In this document: in pieces, positions 17,773 to 27,102 of the stretch
Layout of the letters: each line of letters starts with the position of its first letter
How positions within the stretch are numbered: the stretch's first letter is position 1
From: Ginsengibacter sp963792025
Lineage (GTDB): Bacteria; Bacteroidota; Bacteroidia; Chitinophagales; Chitinophagaceae
Assembly: GCA_963792025.1 (NCBI GenBank)
Contig: CAWBUS010000003.1
Span: 124,001 to 188,000 of the forward strand
Direction of reading: 5' to 3'
DNA length: 64,000 nt
Program-made: the position numbers and the translations under genes
The notes under the pieces: generated by a model
Databases searched by the model: none
The model's input: the letters and a program-made list of their open reading frames with translations, nothing else
Told to the model about the DNA's origin: nothing

Positions 17773-20214
17773 TTATTCCGTTCTCAAACTCCTCACCGGG
17801 TTTGCAACCGCTGCTTTTATTGCCTGGAAACTAACCGTTAGTAAGGCTATCATAATCGCCGACGTTCCCGCCAATACAAAAATCCACCAACTAACTCCTA
17901 TGCGATAGGCAAAAGTTTGCAACCACTGGTTCATAAAATACCAGGCAATTGGTGATGCAATGGCAAGCGATAAGATTACCAGTTTTACAAAATCCTTACT
18001 CAACATAATTGTAATGTCTGAAATGCTTGCTCCAAGTATTTTTCGAATACTTATCTCCTTGCTTCTTTTTTCTGCTGTAAATAATGCAAGGCCGAAAAGG
18101 CCAATGCACGATATGAAAATGGTAATAGCCATGGCCGTATTTACTAGGGTTGCCGTCTGCTGATCTTTAGCGTACAGTAGTGCCAGTGATTCATCATAGA
18201 ATTGATATTTAAAAGTGGCCGCCGGATACATTTGTTTCCACAATTTCTCTATTTGAACTATGGTGGTTTTAACTGCATCGGAATGTTTTCCTGTGGAGGC
18301 CAGTTTAATTGCGAGCGTTCCTTCCCTGTCAGGCCGGTTTACTATACATAACGGTTTAATAATTTCATGAAAAGACCTTGCGTGAAAATCTGCCACTACA
18401 CCTACAATGGGATAAGGTTTATCACTCCAGTAAATCATTTTCCCAATAGCATCCCGTGGATTTTTACAACCAATCAAACGTGATAGATTCTCGTTAATAA
18501 CAAATTCTTTGATACTGTCAGCGTGCATCAAATTTCTTCCGGCCAGTAATTTTATTTGATAAAGCGGAATAAAATTTTCATCACCTGCGACCTGGTCCAC
18601 ATCGATCTCTTTCACATCGTTGCTATTAAATTTTATGAATCGCCCGGGACCATTATTTACCATTGGTGGTACCCATTGTAAAGCAACTTTGTCCACGGTG
18701 GACAATTGTTTAATTTGTTGAACAAGGACGCTTCTCTTAGCGAGGCTGTCGCCACCGGGTGTATCAACCGTAATAATCGCATCTGCATTAAAGCCAGGGT
18801 TTTTTTTGCGTGCAAATGAAAGCTGGTTGGCAATTACAATGCTCCCTATAATAAAAACCAGTGAAACCGAAAATTGAAAAATAATTAAGCCCTTGCGCAG
18901 CAACCATTTTTCACTACCCCGTTGTTCTCCGCTGCCTTTTAAACTTAATACCGGCACATATGACGAAAGTATTTTTGCGGGATACAAACCTGCTAACAAA
19001 GCCGTGGTTGCTGTAATAACTATTAAAAATAAAATAGTTGCAACATCAAAAAAATGGAAAGTAACTCCGTTAGGAATAAACGACTGGAATGCGCCAAGAA
19101 CGGGCTTTACTAATAACACTGCAAAAATTACGGCAATTAATGTTAGTACGGTTGTTTCTGAAAGGAACTGAAATATTAAACTGGTTCTGCTGCTGCCTAA
19201 TACTTTACGCACGCCAACCTCTTTAGCCCGTTGAATAGATTGTGCTGTTGACAGATTGATGAAATTAATGACTGCCAGTATTAATATAAATAATGCAATG
19301 GCAATTAAACTATAGAGCGTAGGCTTATCCGCAGTGCGAATAGAATTTTCAATAACATCAGCATCAAAATGAACGTCGGTCAATGGTTGAAGCCATAAGG
19401 CCAATTTATCCTCGGGTTGTGCATGCCTCTTTACTAACGCTTTCATCTGGGCAGTTAGCTGCGCAGGTGCCGTACCTTTTGTCAATTTGATAAACGTCCA
19501 GGTATTCATGAAATGTTCCGCCCATGAATCCGTATTGATGTTGTTCTTCAAATAACCGGTTTGAAGCGTTGCAGCCGAAATGAAATCAGTAAAAGAAAGA
19601 TCCGTATTGTGTTGCCAGTCTTGCACAATTCCCGAAACGGTAGCAGTTAGAGAATCATCGTAAACAACTTGCTTCCCGATAATTTTATCCGGAGTTTCAT
19701 TGCCAAAATATTGATGCGCTTTGTTTTCGGTCAGCACTACTTTCAAAGGTGCATCCAAAGCAGTTGAGGGATTTCCGGCCAGCCACTGATAGTTAAAAAT
19801 AGAAAAATATTGTGGCTGTGTTATAACCGTCGTTACGAAATTCGATCCTGCTAACCTGCTGTCAAAGTGTTTGGCAAGTCTGCCACTATCGGATATGCTT
19901 ACCCTAAAGTCATAGGGAATTATACCAGCAATGGCGTCAATACCCGTTATTTCAGATTGCCCGTTTTGCGACACACCAATTGGCAACCGGCCGAAGTGCA
20001 ATTTATCTCCCGTGTTCTCGGTTACGTCGCCCATGACACGGTAAATATTGTTAACGCCGGGATGAAAAGCATCAAAGCTGAATTCGTAAGCAGCTACCAG
20101 GTAAATGACGATGCAGGAACAAATGCCCAATGCAAGTCCTGCTACATTAATAGCTGTATAAATTTTATGACGAATAATATTGCGCCACGCGATTTTGAAA
20201 TAGTTTTTTATCAT
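17773..20214 (-). CDS. FtsX/MacB-like permease, 47083-type subgroup
   Basis: This 813-residue permease is the third gene of its operon. It begins MIKNYFKIAWRNIIRHK, with the first membrane segment LALGICSCIVIYLVAAYEF. It is clearly the sister type of the copy at 47083-49548: both share the RHKIYT opening, the ATVSGIVQDW or VSVAGIVKDW strand, the AQSIQRAKE segment and the stretch AKILSSYxPVLxLKG. The coupling helices are RAKEVGVRKVLGSSRTSL and RSKEISIRKILGAS, the latter with ISIRK in place of IGIRK. The tail is FQAIKAAVANPVRSLRTE. Only 12 bases separate its start from the end of the upstream gene, the tightest junction in the array. Confidence 0.9.
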   Translation of the reverse strand: MIKNYFKIAWRNIIRHKIYTAINVAGLALGICSCIVIYLVAAYEFSFDAFHPGVNNIYRVMGDVTENTGDKLHFGRLPIGVSQNGQSEITGIDAIAGIIPYDFRVSISDSGRLAKHFDSRLAGSNFVTTVITQPQYFSIFNYQWLAGNPSTALDAPLKVVLTENKAHQYFGNETPDKIIGKQVVYDDSLTATVSGIVQDWQHNTDLSFTDFISAATLQTGYLKNNINTDSWAEHFMNTWTFIKLTKGTAPAQLTAQMKALVKRHAQPEDKLALWLQPLTDVHFDADVIENSIRTADKPTLYSLIAIALFILILAVINFINLSTAQSIQRAKEVGVRKVLGSSRTSLIFQFLSETTVLTLIAVIFAVLLVKPVLGAFQSFIPNGVTFHFFDVATILFLIVITATTALLAGLYPAKILSSYVPVLSLKGSGEQRGSEKWLLRKGLIIFQFSVSLVFIIGSIVIANQLSFARKKNPGFNADAIITVDTPGGDSLAKRSVLVQQIKQLSTVDKVALQWVPPMVNNGPGRFIKFNSNDVKEIDVDQVAGDENFIPLYQIKLLAGRNLMHADSIKEFVINENLSRLIGCKNPRDAIGKMIYWSDKPYPIVGVVADFHARSFHEIIKPLCIVNRPDREGTLAIKLASTGKHSDAVKTTIVQIEKLWKQMYPAATFKYQFYDESLALLYAKDQQTATLVNTAMAITIFISCIGLFGLALFTAEKRSKEISIRKILGASISDITIMLSKDFVKLVILSLAIASPIAWYFMNQWLQTFAYRIGVSWWIFVLAGTSAIMIALLTVSFQAIKAAVANPVRSLRTE

Positions 20215-20226
20215 GGCTATATCTTT

Positions 20227-22605
20227 TTATTCCGTTCGTAAACTTTTCACAGGATTTGCAATCGCTGCTTTAATAGATTGATAGCTCACTGTCAGCAAGG
20301 TGATCACTAGCGCCCCCACCCCGGCAATTGCAAAAACCCACCAGGCTAACGTTGCCCTATACTCGTAATTCTGCAACCAGTTGTGCATAAAATAGTAAGC
20401 AATTGGTGTTGCGATCAAAAGTGAAACCAATACCGTCAACACAAACTCTTTTGATAACAATCCCCATAAATTGAATACCGAAGCACCTAATACTTTTCGT
20501 ATACCAATTTCCTTAGTACGTTGTTCTGCCATGAAAGATGCCATACCAAATATGCCAAGGCAGGAAATAAAAATGGCAAGTGTTGCAAAGAAGGCAGCGA
20601 GTTTGGCTACACGTTGTTCATCGGCAAACTTGTTGGCATATTCTTCATCAGCAAACTTGTAATCGAATGTTTCTTCAGGTGAATATTGCTGGCATGCAGC
20701 AGCAATTTTTTTAAGTGATGCAGCAGTCGTCATGTTCGGACTTAGCCTTATATTTAAAATACCCCCAATACTTGAATCCAGGAAATATAAAGTCTGGCTT
20801 ACAGGTTCGTACGGCGATTCAGTTACCATATCTTTTACCACGCCAATGATGTGATAATTTTTTCCATACTGGCTTATGGTTTTACCAATTGGGTCTGCAA
20901 AGCCAATATATTTTCCCGCCGTTTGATTGAGGATAACAGCCGATGAATCCGTACCAAACGCACTGCTAAAATCACGTCCCTGCAACAACTGAAATCCTAC
21001 TGTCTTGCCATAGTTTTCAGAAGCGTTCACAGTATTGAAGCGTGCGCTGGTGCCAGCATTCATGCCCTGCCAGGTAAAGCCGTTATTGAAATGATCGTTT
21101 TCAGTAACAGGCGTGTTGGATTCAGCCATATCTGTTATAGCACCCTGTTGAATCAGATCATTGCGCATGGTGGCAAGGTTGTTATGGAAATTGTATGTCT
21201 GCATGATCACAGTTATCAAACCCTGCCTGTTATAACCCACAGGCCGGCTCTTTGCAAACTGAATCTGCCTGTAAACAGTAATCGTACAAATGATAAGAAC
21301 AACCGAAACCGTGAACTGAATTACCACTAAAGCTTTGCGTGGAATGGACGCAGCACGGCCGGCTTTAAATGTTCTTTTCAACACTTTTACGGGTTGAAAA
21401 GACGATAGGTAAAACGCAGGATATATTCCTGAAATTAATCCGGTCATTACGCTAAATCCAATACAACATACCCAGAAATAGACATTTGCCCATGGCAGCT
21501 TTATTTGCTTGCCTGATACGCTGTTAAAGAAGGGCAATGCAAGTTGTACCAATACGATGGCAACAACAAAAGCAAGTGTCGCCATCAATAAAGATTCACT
21601 GAAAAATTGTTTGACGAGCTGTGAGCGCAAAGAACCAATAGCTTTACGAATACCAACTTCCTTTGCTCTTTTTTCACTGCGTGCTGTCGATAAATTCATG
21701 AAGTTGATGCAGGCCAGCAACAACACGAACAACCCAATAATGGCAAACATCCACACATATTGTATAGCGCCCCCGGTATTTACACCATTCTTGAATTCAG
21801 AATACAAATGCCATTTACTCATTGGATATAACAGCATTTGCGGCTTTTCAAGTTTCGCTGTTTGTGCATCAACTTTATTCAACTTAATATCTTTAATCAT
21901 TGCTGATACTTTTTGCATATCGGCTTTGGAAGCTAACTGCACAAACACCTGGAACGACTCATTGTTCCAATTGTTTTCATTACCATTTACCCAACTCGTA
22001 AGATCGCGGAAAGGTGCAATGAACTTCACATCTTTAAATGAACTGTTCTGCGAAAAATCTTTATATACTCCAACCACTTTTTCGATGATATCAACATCAA
22101 TCTTTACAATTTTTCCAACGGGGTCCTGATTGCCAAACAATGCTTTTGCTGTCGACTGCGATAATAGCACTGTTGATGCTGTACCAAATGATTTGCGTGT
22201 TCCAGCAACCATTTCAAGGCTTAACATTTCCGGCGCATCCCGTTCCATGTAATTGCCCTGCTCATTTATCTTCTTATCTCCCGATGCCACCAAACTGTTC
22301 ATGCTCCAGGTTGAAAGCACTACATATTTAAAATCGTTACCGTAATTTTTTCTGAGTTCAGCAGCCAATGGCATTACATTACCTTTCGTTGTATTCACTT
22401 CGCCATTCAGTGTTTCGGTTTGCATTACCTGCGCAATGCGACTGTAGTTATCGAAATTTTTATCGAATGATAACTCGCTCCATATCCAAAGGCCAACCAG
22501 GATGGCTACGGCCATACCGGCCGAAAGTCCCGAAACATTGATGAACGATTGGCCTTTGTGTTTTACAATGTTTCTCCAGGCGGTCCTGAAATAATTTTTT
22601 ATCAT
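20227..22605 (-). CDS. FtsX/MacB-like permease, 42198-type subgroup
   Basis: This 792-residue permease is the second gene of its operon. It shares a tryptophan-rich first membrane segment (VGLWIWSELSFDKNF) with the copy at 42198-44585. It also shares the RAASIPRKALVVIQF stretch and the ESPYEPV motif in the second extracytoplasmic domain, so the two form one subgroup. The coupling helices are RAKEVGIRKAIGSLRSQL and RTKEIGIRKVLGASVFNL, and the tail is YQSIKAAIANPVKSLRTE. There are 49 bases between it and the preceding gene and no sign of a separate promoter. Confidence 0.9.
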   Translation of the reverse strand: MIKNYFRTAWRNIVKHKGQSFINVSGLSAGMAVAILVGLWIWSELSFDKNFDNYSRIAQVMQTETLNGEVNTTKGNVMPLAAELRKNYGNDFKYVVLSTWSMNSLVASGDKKINEQGNYMERDAPEMLSLEMVAGTRKSFGTASTVLLSQSTAKALFGNQDPVGKIVKIDVDIIEKVVGVYKDFSQNSSFKDVKFIAPFRDLTSWVNGNENNWNNESFQVFVQLASKADMQKVSAMIKDIKLNKVDAQTAKLEKPQMLLYPMSKWHLYSEFKNGVNTGGAIQYVWMFAIIGLFVLLLACINFMNLSTARSEKRAKEVGIRKAIGSLRSQLVKQFFSESLLMATLAFVVAIVLVQLALPFFNSVSGKQIKLPWANVYFWVCCIGFSVMTGLISGIYPAFYLSSFQPVKVLKRTFKAGRAASIPRKALVVIQFTVSVVLIICTITVYRQIQFAKSRPVGYNRQGLITVIMQTYNFHNNLATMRNDLIQQGAITDMAESNTPVTENDHFNNGFTWQGMNAGTSARFNTVNASENYGKTVGFQLLQGRDFSSAFGTDSSAVILNQTAGKYIGFADPIGKTISQYGKNYHIIGVVKDMVTESPYEPVSQTLYFLDSSIGGILNIRLSPNMTTAASLKKIAAACQQYSPEETFDYKFADEEYANKFADEQRVAKLAAFFATLAIFISCLGIFGMASFMAEQRTKEIGIRKVLGASVFNLWGLLSKEFVLTVLVSLLIATPIAYYFMHNWLQNYEYRATLAWWVFAIAGVGALVITLLTVSYQSIKAAIANPVKSLRTE

Positions 22606-22654
22606 AAAAATTTTTTAGAGCCAAAGCATATAGGTAATAATAATTAGCTATTCA

Positions 22655-25087
22655 TTATTCTGTTCGCAGCGATTTCACGGGGTTGGCCACCGCGGCTTTT
22701 ATTGCCTGGAAACTAACCGTAAGTAAGGCAACCAGCAAAGCCGCGATGGCTGCAAGAATAAATACCCACCAATGAATGTTTACCCGGTATGCGAACCCAT
22801 GCAACCATTTATCCATGGCATACCAGGCCACCGGAAATGCGATGAGCGATGCAATCATCACAAGTTTTAAGAAGTCTTTTGAAATAAGTGCAACGATACC
22901 CGGCACATTGGCGCCTAATACTTTTCTCACACCAATTTCTTTCACACGTTGTGAAATGGCAAAAGCGGAAAGGCCGAATAAGCCAAGGCATGCAATGAAT
23001 ATGGCAATGAATGCAAAGACCATAAAAATTGTTTCCTGCTTTTGTTCTGATGCATACAACTTTGAAAAATTTTCATCTAAAAAAGTGTATTGATAAGGCA
23101 GGTCAGGATTATATTTTTGCCAGGTATCTTGTATGGTTGCTAATGCTGATGAAACATTTTGCCCGGAAATTTTTATGGAGATGTTATTATAAAAACTGTT
23201 GTTACCTGATGTCGCCGGCATTATAAAAATCATCGGCTTAATGATCTGATGAAGAGATTCAAAGTGAAAATCTTTCACCACTCCGATAATATGACCTTCA
23301 ATAGAACCATATTTTAAATCTTTGCCAACAGCCTGCTCCGGCGATTTCCATCCAATTGCTTTTACGGCAGATTCATTGATTACAAAATTGGATGTGTCAG
23401 TTCTGTAATCACGCGAAAAGTTTCTGCCTGCCGCCATTGAAATCCCATAGGTTGGTATAAAATCGTAGTCAGTTGCTACATACCTGATCTCAGCTTTTAC
23501 AGGCACCATAGAGTCTGAGCCCTGGGCAGAGGCGCCCATATCATCCAGCAACCTTCCGGTAGGTATTCTTGAAGACCGCCCCACATCTTTAATGTTTGAA
23601 TTCTGCAGTAAGGTGTTGCGGAAAGATTCATACTGATCATTCATTTGGCTGCTATAAGGAAGCGTAAGCAGGTGTTCCTTATCATAACCAAGCGATGCCT
23701 TTTGCACAAAACGCAATTGCTGAAATACAATGATGGTAGTGATGATGAGGATAATTGAAATGGCAAACTGCGTTACCACCAATACCTTACGAAAGCTGAT
23801 ATTGCCACCGCCAACTTTGAATAATCCCTTTAATGTTTTCGCCGGCTGAAACGAGGACATGAAAAATGCCGGGTACAAACCTGAAACGATTCCTACCACA
23901 AATGGCGCCAGGAACAATGGCACAAGTATCTGCCAGCGCAGTAAAATACTTACCGACAAATCCTGCGCTGATAATTTATTCAGGAATGGCAGCAGAATGT
24001 ATAACAACGCAAATGCGAATACAATAGCTGCCCAGGTAATCAACACCGATTCGGCCAGGAACTGAATGATCAATTGCTTTTTCCTTGCACCAACTACTTT
24101 TCTAATGCCAATTTCTTTGGCCCGCAAAGCAGAACGTGCGGTTGAAAGATTCATGTAATTGATACATGCAATCAATAGAATAAACAAAGCGATGGCTGAA
24201 AAAATATACACGCGGTTAATGTCACCGTTAGGTTCTGCTTCATAATCGGTATGCGAATACAAATGAATATCCGTAAGCTTTTGCAGGCCCAGGCTCGTAA
24301 GTTTGGAGGGTTGCGTGCCGCCATATTGGCCTGCCATATGGTTATTGAGAAAAGCAGGAAACCTGGCTTCCATGTTTTTGATATTGTAATTTTTTGGAAG
24401 CTTTATATACGTAAAGAATGAATTGTTGCCCCAGTTAGTTCGCAAATTTTCTGCACCATAAACAGTGGTATCGTTAAGCGTGTTAAACGACACTAAAATG
24501 TTTGGATGAAGATGCGCATTCGGAGGAAAAGCTTTGTAAACACCCGTAACCTTCACATCAAATTGATTGTTGGCTCTAAGCACCTTATTGATGGGATCTT
24601 CATCGCCGAAATATTTTTTTGCAGTTGCCTCAGTAAGCATAACCGAAAACGGGCCGGACAAAGCCGTCTTCTGATCACCTTCCAATACCTTTACTGTAAA
24701 TACATCAAACAAATTTTCATCAGCAAAATATACATCGGGCTCATTGATGAGTTTGTCTTTATACCGGAATGCTGTATTCCCGATATCCTCAAGGCGGGTC
24801 ATCTTCTGTATTTCAGGAAAATCAGTGGGAAAGTAATAACCAAAGGGCGGAGCCACCGTACTTAATTCAAGTGACTTCTCGCCATTGCCATTATAGAAAG
24901 TTCGTGTGACACGATACACCTGGCCGGCATCTTTGTTATAACGATCATAACTTAATTCATTCAAAATATAAGTAAGGATTAACAGGCAGCAGGTTAATCC
25001 AACGGTTAATCCAAATAAATTGATGAAGGAAATAAACTTGTACTTCATCAAATTTCTCCATGCTGTTTTAAAGAAATTTTTTAGCAT
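22655..25087 (-). CDS. FtsX/MacB-like permease, first gene of six-gene operon
   Basis: I place the start at the ATG at 25087 (MLKNFFKTAWRNLMKYKF), giving 810 residues. A reading extended to 25135 adds 16 residues that match no other copy and would run into the predicted transcription start. The coupling helices are RAKEIGIRKVVGARKKQL and RVKEIGVRKVLGANVPGI, and the tail is FQAIKAAVANPVKSLRTE. The segment before the second membrane helix reads YSHTDYEAEPNGDINRVYIF, a wording shared with the copies at 49599 and 52055. The promoter with tandem palindromes lies at 25144-25247, about 57 bases upstream of the start, so this gene heads the operon. Confidence 0.9.
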   Translation of the reverse strand: MLKNFFKTAWRNLMKYKFISFINLFGLTVGLTCCLLILTYILNELSYDRYNKDAGQVYRVTRTFYNGNGEKSLELSTVAPPFGYYFPTDFPEIQKMTRLEDIGNTAFRYKDKLINEPDVYFADENLFDVFTVKVLEGDQKTALSGPFSVMLTEATAKKYFGDEDPINKVLRANNQFDVKVTGVYKAFPPNAHLHPNILVSFNTLNDTTVYGAENLRTNWGNNSFFTYIKLPKNYNIKNMEARFPAFLNNHMAGQYGGTQPSKLTSLGLQKLTDIHLYSHTDYEAEPNGDINRVYIFSAIALFILLIACINYMNLSTARSALRAKEIGIRKVVGARKKQLIIQFLAESVLITWAAIVFAFALLYILLPFLNKLSAQDLSVSILLRWQILVPLFLAPFVVGIVSGLYPAFFMSSFQPAKTLKGLFKVGGGNISFRKVLVVTQFAISIILIITTIIVFQQLRFVQKASLGYDKEHLLTLPYSSQMNDQYESFRNTLLQNSNIKDVGRSSRIPTGRLLDDMGASAQGSDSMVPVKAEIRYVATDYDFIPTYGISMAAGRNFSRDYRTDTSNFVINESAVKAIGWKSPEQAVGKDLKYGSIEGHIIGVVKDFHFESLHQIIKPMIFIMPATSGNNSFYNNISIKISGQNVSSALATIQDTWQKYNPDLPYQYTFLDENFSKLYASEQKQETIFMVFAFIAIFIACLGLFGLSAFAISQRVKEIGVRKVLGANVPGIVALISKDFLKLVMIASLIAFPVAWYAMDKWLHGFAYRVNIHWWVFILAAIAALLVALLTVSFQAIKAAVANPVKSLRTE

Positions 25088-25143
25088 TGACTTTAATTTA
25101 AATTCTGTAAAATAATTTTTAGGCGCCCCTGGCACAAATAGTG

Positions 25144-25247
25144 AACAACGTAGGTGCCAATATATAAACAGTTGCTTATTAGGTATTTAATCAGGCAGAT
25201 ATAAAAAATGTGTTCGATATCGAACACATGATTGTGCGCATGCGACA
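25144..25247 (-). promoter_or_regulatory. Tandem palindromic activator sites plus sigma-54-like promoter
   Basis: On the minus strand there is a perfect palindrome around TGTTCG-ATAT-CGAACA (core 25211-25226; symmetry extends over 25208-25229). A second site TGTCGC-ATGC-GCACA lies exactly 21 bases upstream (within 25232-25247). TGGCACCTACGTTGTT (25144-25159) matches the sigma-54 consensus TGGCAC-N5-TTG closely, except for T in place of C at -12. The distance from palindrome centre to -12 is about 73 bases, as at the other two operon heads, although the surrounding DNA here is unrelated to theirs. That makes these elements likely functional. Confidence 0.6.
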
Positions 25248-25302
25248 CAATAAAAATTCAGGTGGTGGCGAGCCTGAATAATTCAACTTTCTACAATTTT
25301 CA

Positions 25303-25322
25303 TTTCTTATTCACTTAAGAAA
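25303..25322 (-). terminator. Weak hairpin after peptidase gene
   Basis: TTTCTTA-TTCACT-TAAGAAA forms a 7-base stem about 65 bases downstream of the stop codon of the peptidase gene and upstream of the next operon's activator sites. There is no clear T tract, so it is at best a weak terminator separating the two permease operons. Confidence 0.25.
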
Positions 25323-25388
25323 TAAGATGAAGCATTTGTAAAGCTCGTAGTTATGTTAAATGTTTCAGTCACAGATTCCGGCGAAGGA

Positions 25389-26969
25389 TTACTTTTCCGT
25401 CTTATTCAAATGATCAGACAAAGGAACCATTTTCGCAGTAAGATCAGGATCCTTCATATTCTTATCAAAAGGAAACATGGGACGTATAATTCTTTTATAA
25501 GGAAGTCTTTCAAGATTTTGATCGACTCCGCCGGGTGTAATAGCGAGTATCCAATCCGCCCGCATGGCGTATAATTCCGGTTCGAGGTAACCGATCTTTA
25601 CAACCACAATATCTGCTTTGCGCGGATAAAGACCGAGCCGGGTGAAATCAATTTCTTTATGATAAGGTTTGCGTTTTTTTGTTACAATAACATGAACACT
25701 GCCAACCTTAACCGCCACTTCCACTTCGGCATCTTTATCGCCATATGTTATAGACTCCACTGTTCCGGAAAGGTGAACCGGAGGCGCAAACCTGGAATCA
25801 ACAACGGCTCCTGCAAAGCCATCAACATGCTGACCAACCCCTGCAGCTATTGCTTTTTCTACAAACTCAGCACCTGGAATGGAAGCATAAATTAGCGATG
25901 GGCCATTCTCATTACTGAATGCCGGATTTTTAAGTATTTCAGTTAATGTCCAGGTTACATCACCAGCTCCGCCTGCTGTAGGGTTATCACCGGAATCACT
26001 TATAAAAAATGGATGCACTTTACTTGCCAAAGCCTTCGTCAAGGCTTCCTGCAAAGACCCCGAAGGCGCAACAAAAACAAAATCATTTCTTACCTGCCAG
26101 AACTTTTGCGCCAGCTTCTCAGAAGTCAGTTTTACTTTTTCCAAATCATCGCCCGTAACCATTACCACCGCATGATTGCGGGGTTCATCCGCCCATGCAT
26201 AGCCTATCCAAATTGCTGCGTCTACTATTCCCCGTTGTGCCGCAGCGGGAGCTACCTCTGCGTACAAGCTTTTCCCGGGTTCTATCCTGGTACTTGTTTT
26301 TTCGCCGGGCAATAATATCGGGATAGGTATATAGGCTTTATACCGGGGCTTGCCTTTACCGCTCTCAATTCTTTCAAGCAAATTCTCCACCGCTCTTTCT
26401 TTGGATTGCATGGCATCTTCATGCGGCGCCATCCTGTAACAAGTAATGAGATCAGTATTTTCTGCGAGTCGCCACGAAACATTTCCGTGCAAATCCATAC
26501 AAGTGGAAATAATTGTTTTCGTGCCGATCACTTTTCGAATTCTTGTGATAAAATCTCCTTCGGGATCATCCAGTCCAATTACACTCATGGCTCCATGTAT
26601 ATCAAAAAATAATCCATCAAAAGGAAGATTTTTCCTCAGTGAATCAAGGGTTTTATTTACCAGCGATTCGTAGGCTTCACGGGTTACGATGCCGCCCGGT
26701 AACGCATGGCCGGTAAGAGTTGGTATCCAGGTGGCTCTTTTTAGCATAGGTGAATCTTCAGCAAAAAAAGGGTACCCTGAAAGAACATCTTTGCCATAGT
26801 GTGCATGGAAAGCCGCTTCATCAGTTTGTGCCGGTGAAAATGTGCTCGATTCAATGGCTATACCGGCAATGGCTATACGCGGAAGAGGTTTATTACCCGG
26901 CAACTGTTTTGCAGTACTTGTAAGCGTTGCAAGTGAAAAGAAAATAACGGGGAGCCAACTATTTTTCAT
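25389..26969 (-). CDS. Exported M81-family (MlrC-like) metallopeptidase
   Basis: I use the ATG at 26969 (526 residues) because it places a signal peptide at the N-terminus (MKNSWLPVIFFSLATLTSTA). A longer reading to 27032 buries it. The body matches the M81/MlrC family. Near the start it has IAGIAIESSTFSP (family form: E..TFSP). The putative metal-binding motifs are FFDIHGAM, STCMDLHGN and YRMAPHEDA. In the C-terminal half it has DSGDNPTAGGAGD, the family's hallmark glycine-rich stretch. MlrC removes residues from linearised microcystin in some sphingomonads; other members have unknown substrates. It lies 133 bases after the last gene of the twelve-permease operon on the same strand and may be its last cistron. 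The signal peptide suggests a periplasmic location, unusual for the family. Confidence 0.85.
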   Translation of the reverse strand: MKNSWLPVIFFSLATLTSTAKQLPGNKPLPRIAIAGIAIESSTFSPAQTDEAAFHAHYGKDVLSGYPFFAEDSPMLKRATWIPTLTGHALPGGIVTREAYESLVNKTLDSLRKNLPFDGLFFDIHGAMSVIGLDDPEGDFITRIRKVIGTKTIISTCMDLHGNVSWRLAENTDLITCYRMAPHEDAMQSKERAVENLLERIESGKGKPRYKAYIPIPILLPGEKTSTRIEPGKSLYAEVAPAAAQRGIVDAAIWIGYAWADEPRNHAVVMVTGDDLEKVKLTSEKLAQKFWQVRNDFVFVAPSGSLQEALTKALASKVHPFFISDSGDNPTAGGAGDVTWTLTEILKNPAFSNENGPSLIYASIPGAEFVEKAIAAGVGQHVDGFAGAVVDSRFAPPVHLSGTVESITYGDKDAEVEVAVKVGSVHVIVTKKRKPYHKEIDFTRLGLYPRKADIVVVKIGYLEPELYAMRADWILAITPGGVDQNLERLPYKRIIRPMFPFDKNMKDPDLTAKMVPLSDHLNKTEK

Positions 26970-27102
26970 AAACGGAATTTTATTGGTAAGGGATGCCAAC
27001 GATGATGTAGATTCTTTACAAAGATTAAACAATGCAACCTACAAATTATGTGTTTGAATTCAAAGAAATGTTGCTCTCGGACGGGCGGCGGCGCTTCAGA
27101 TA

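Noticed and set aside
21509..22129. Plus-strand open frame of 206 codons
   Set aside because: It lies wholly opposite the permease at 20227-22605, has no independent conserved features, and repeats as a shadow in other copies.
22655..25135. Longer N-terminus for the first permease of the six-gene operon
   Set aside because: The extra residues match no other copy and would overlap the predicted transcription start; the ATG at 25087 aligns with all paralogues.
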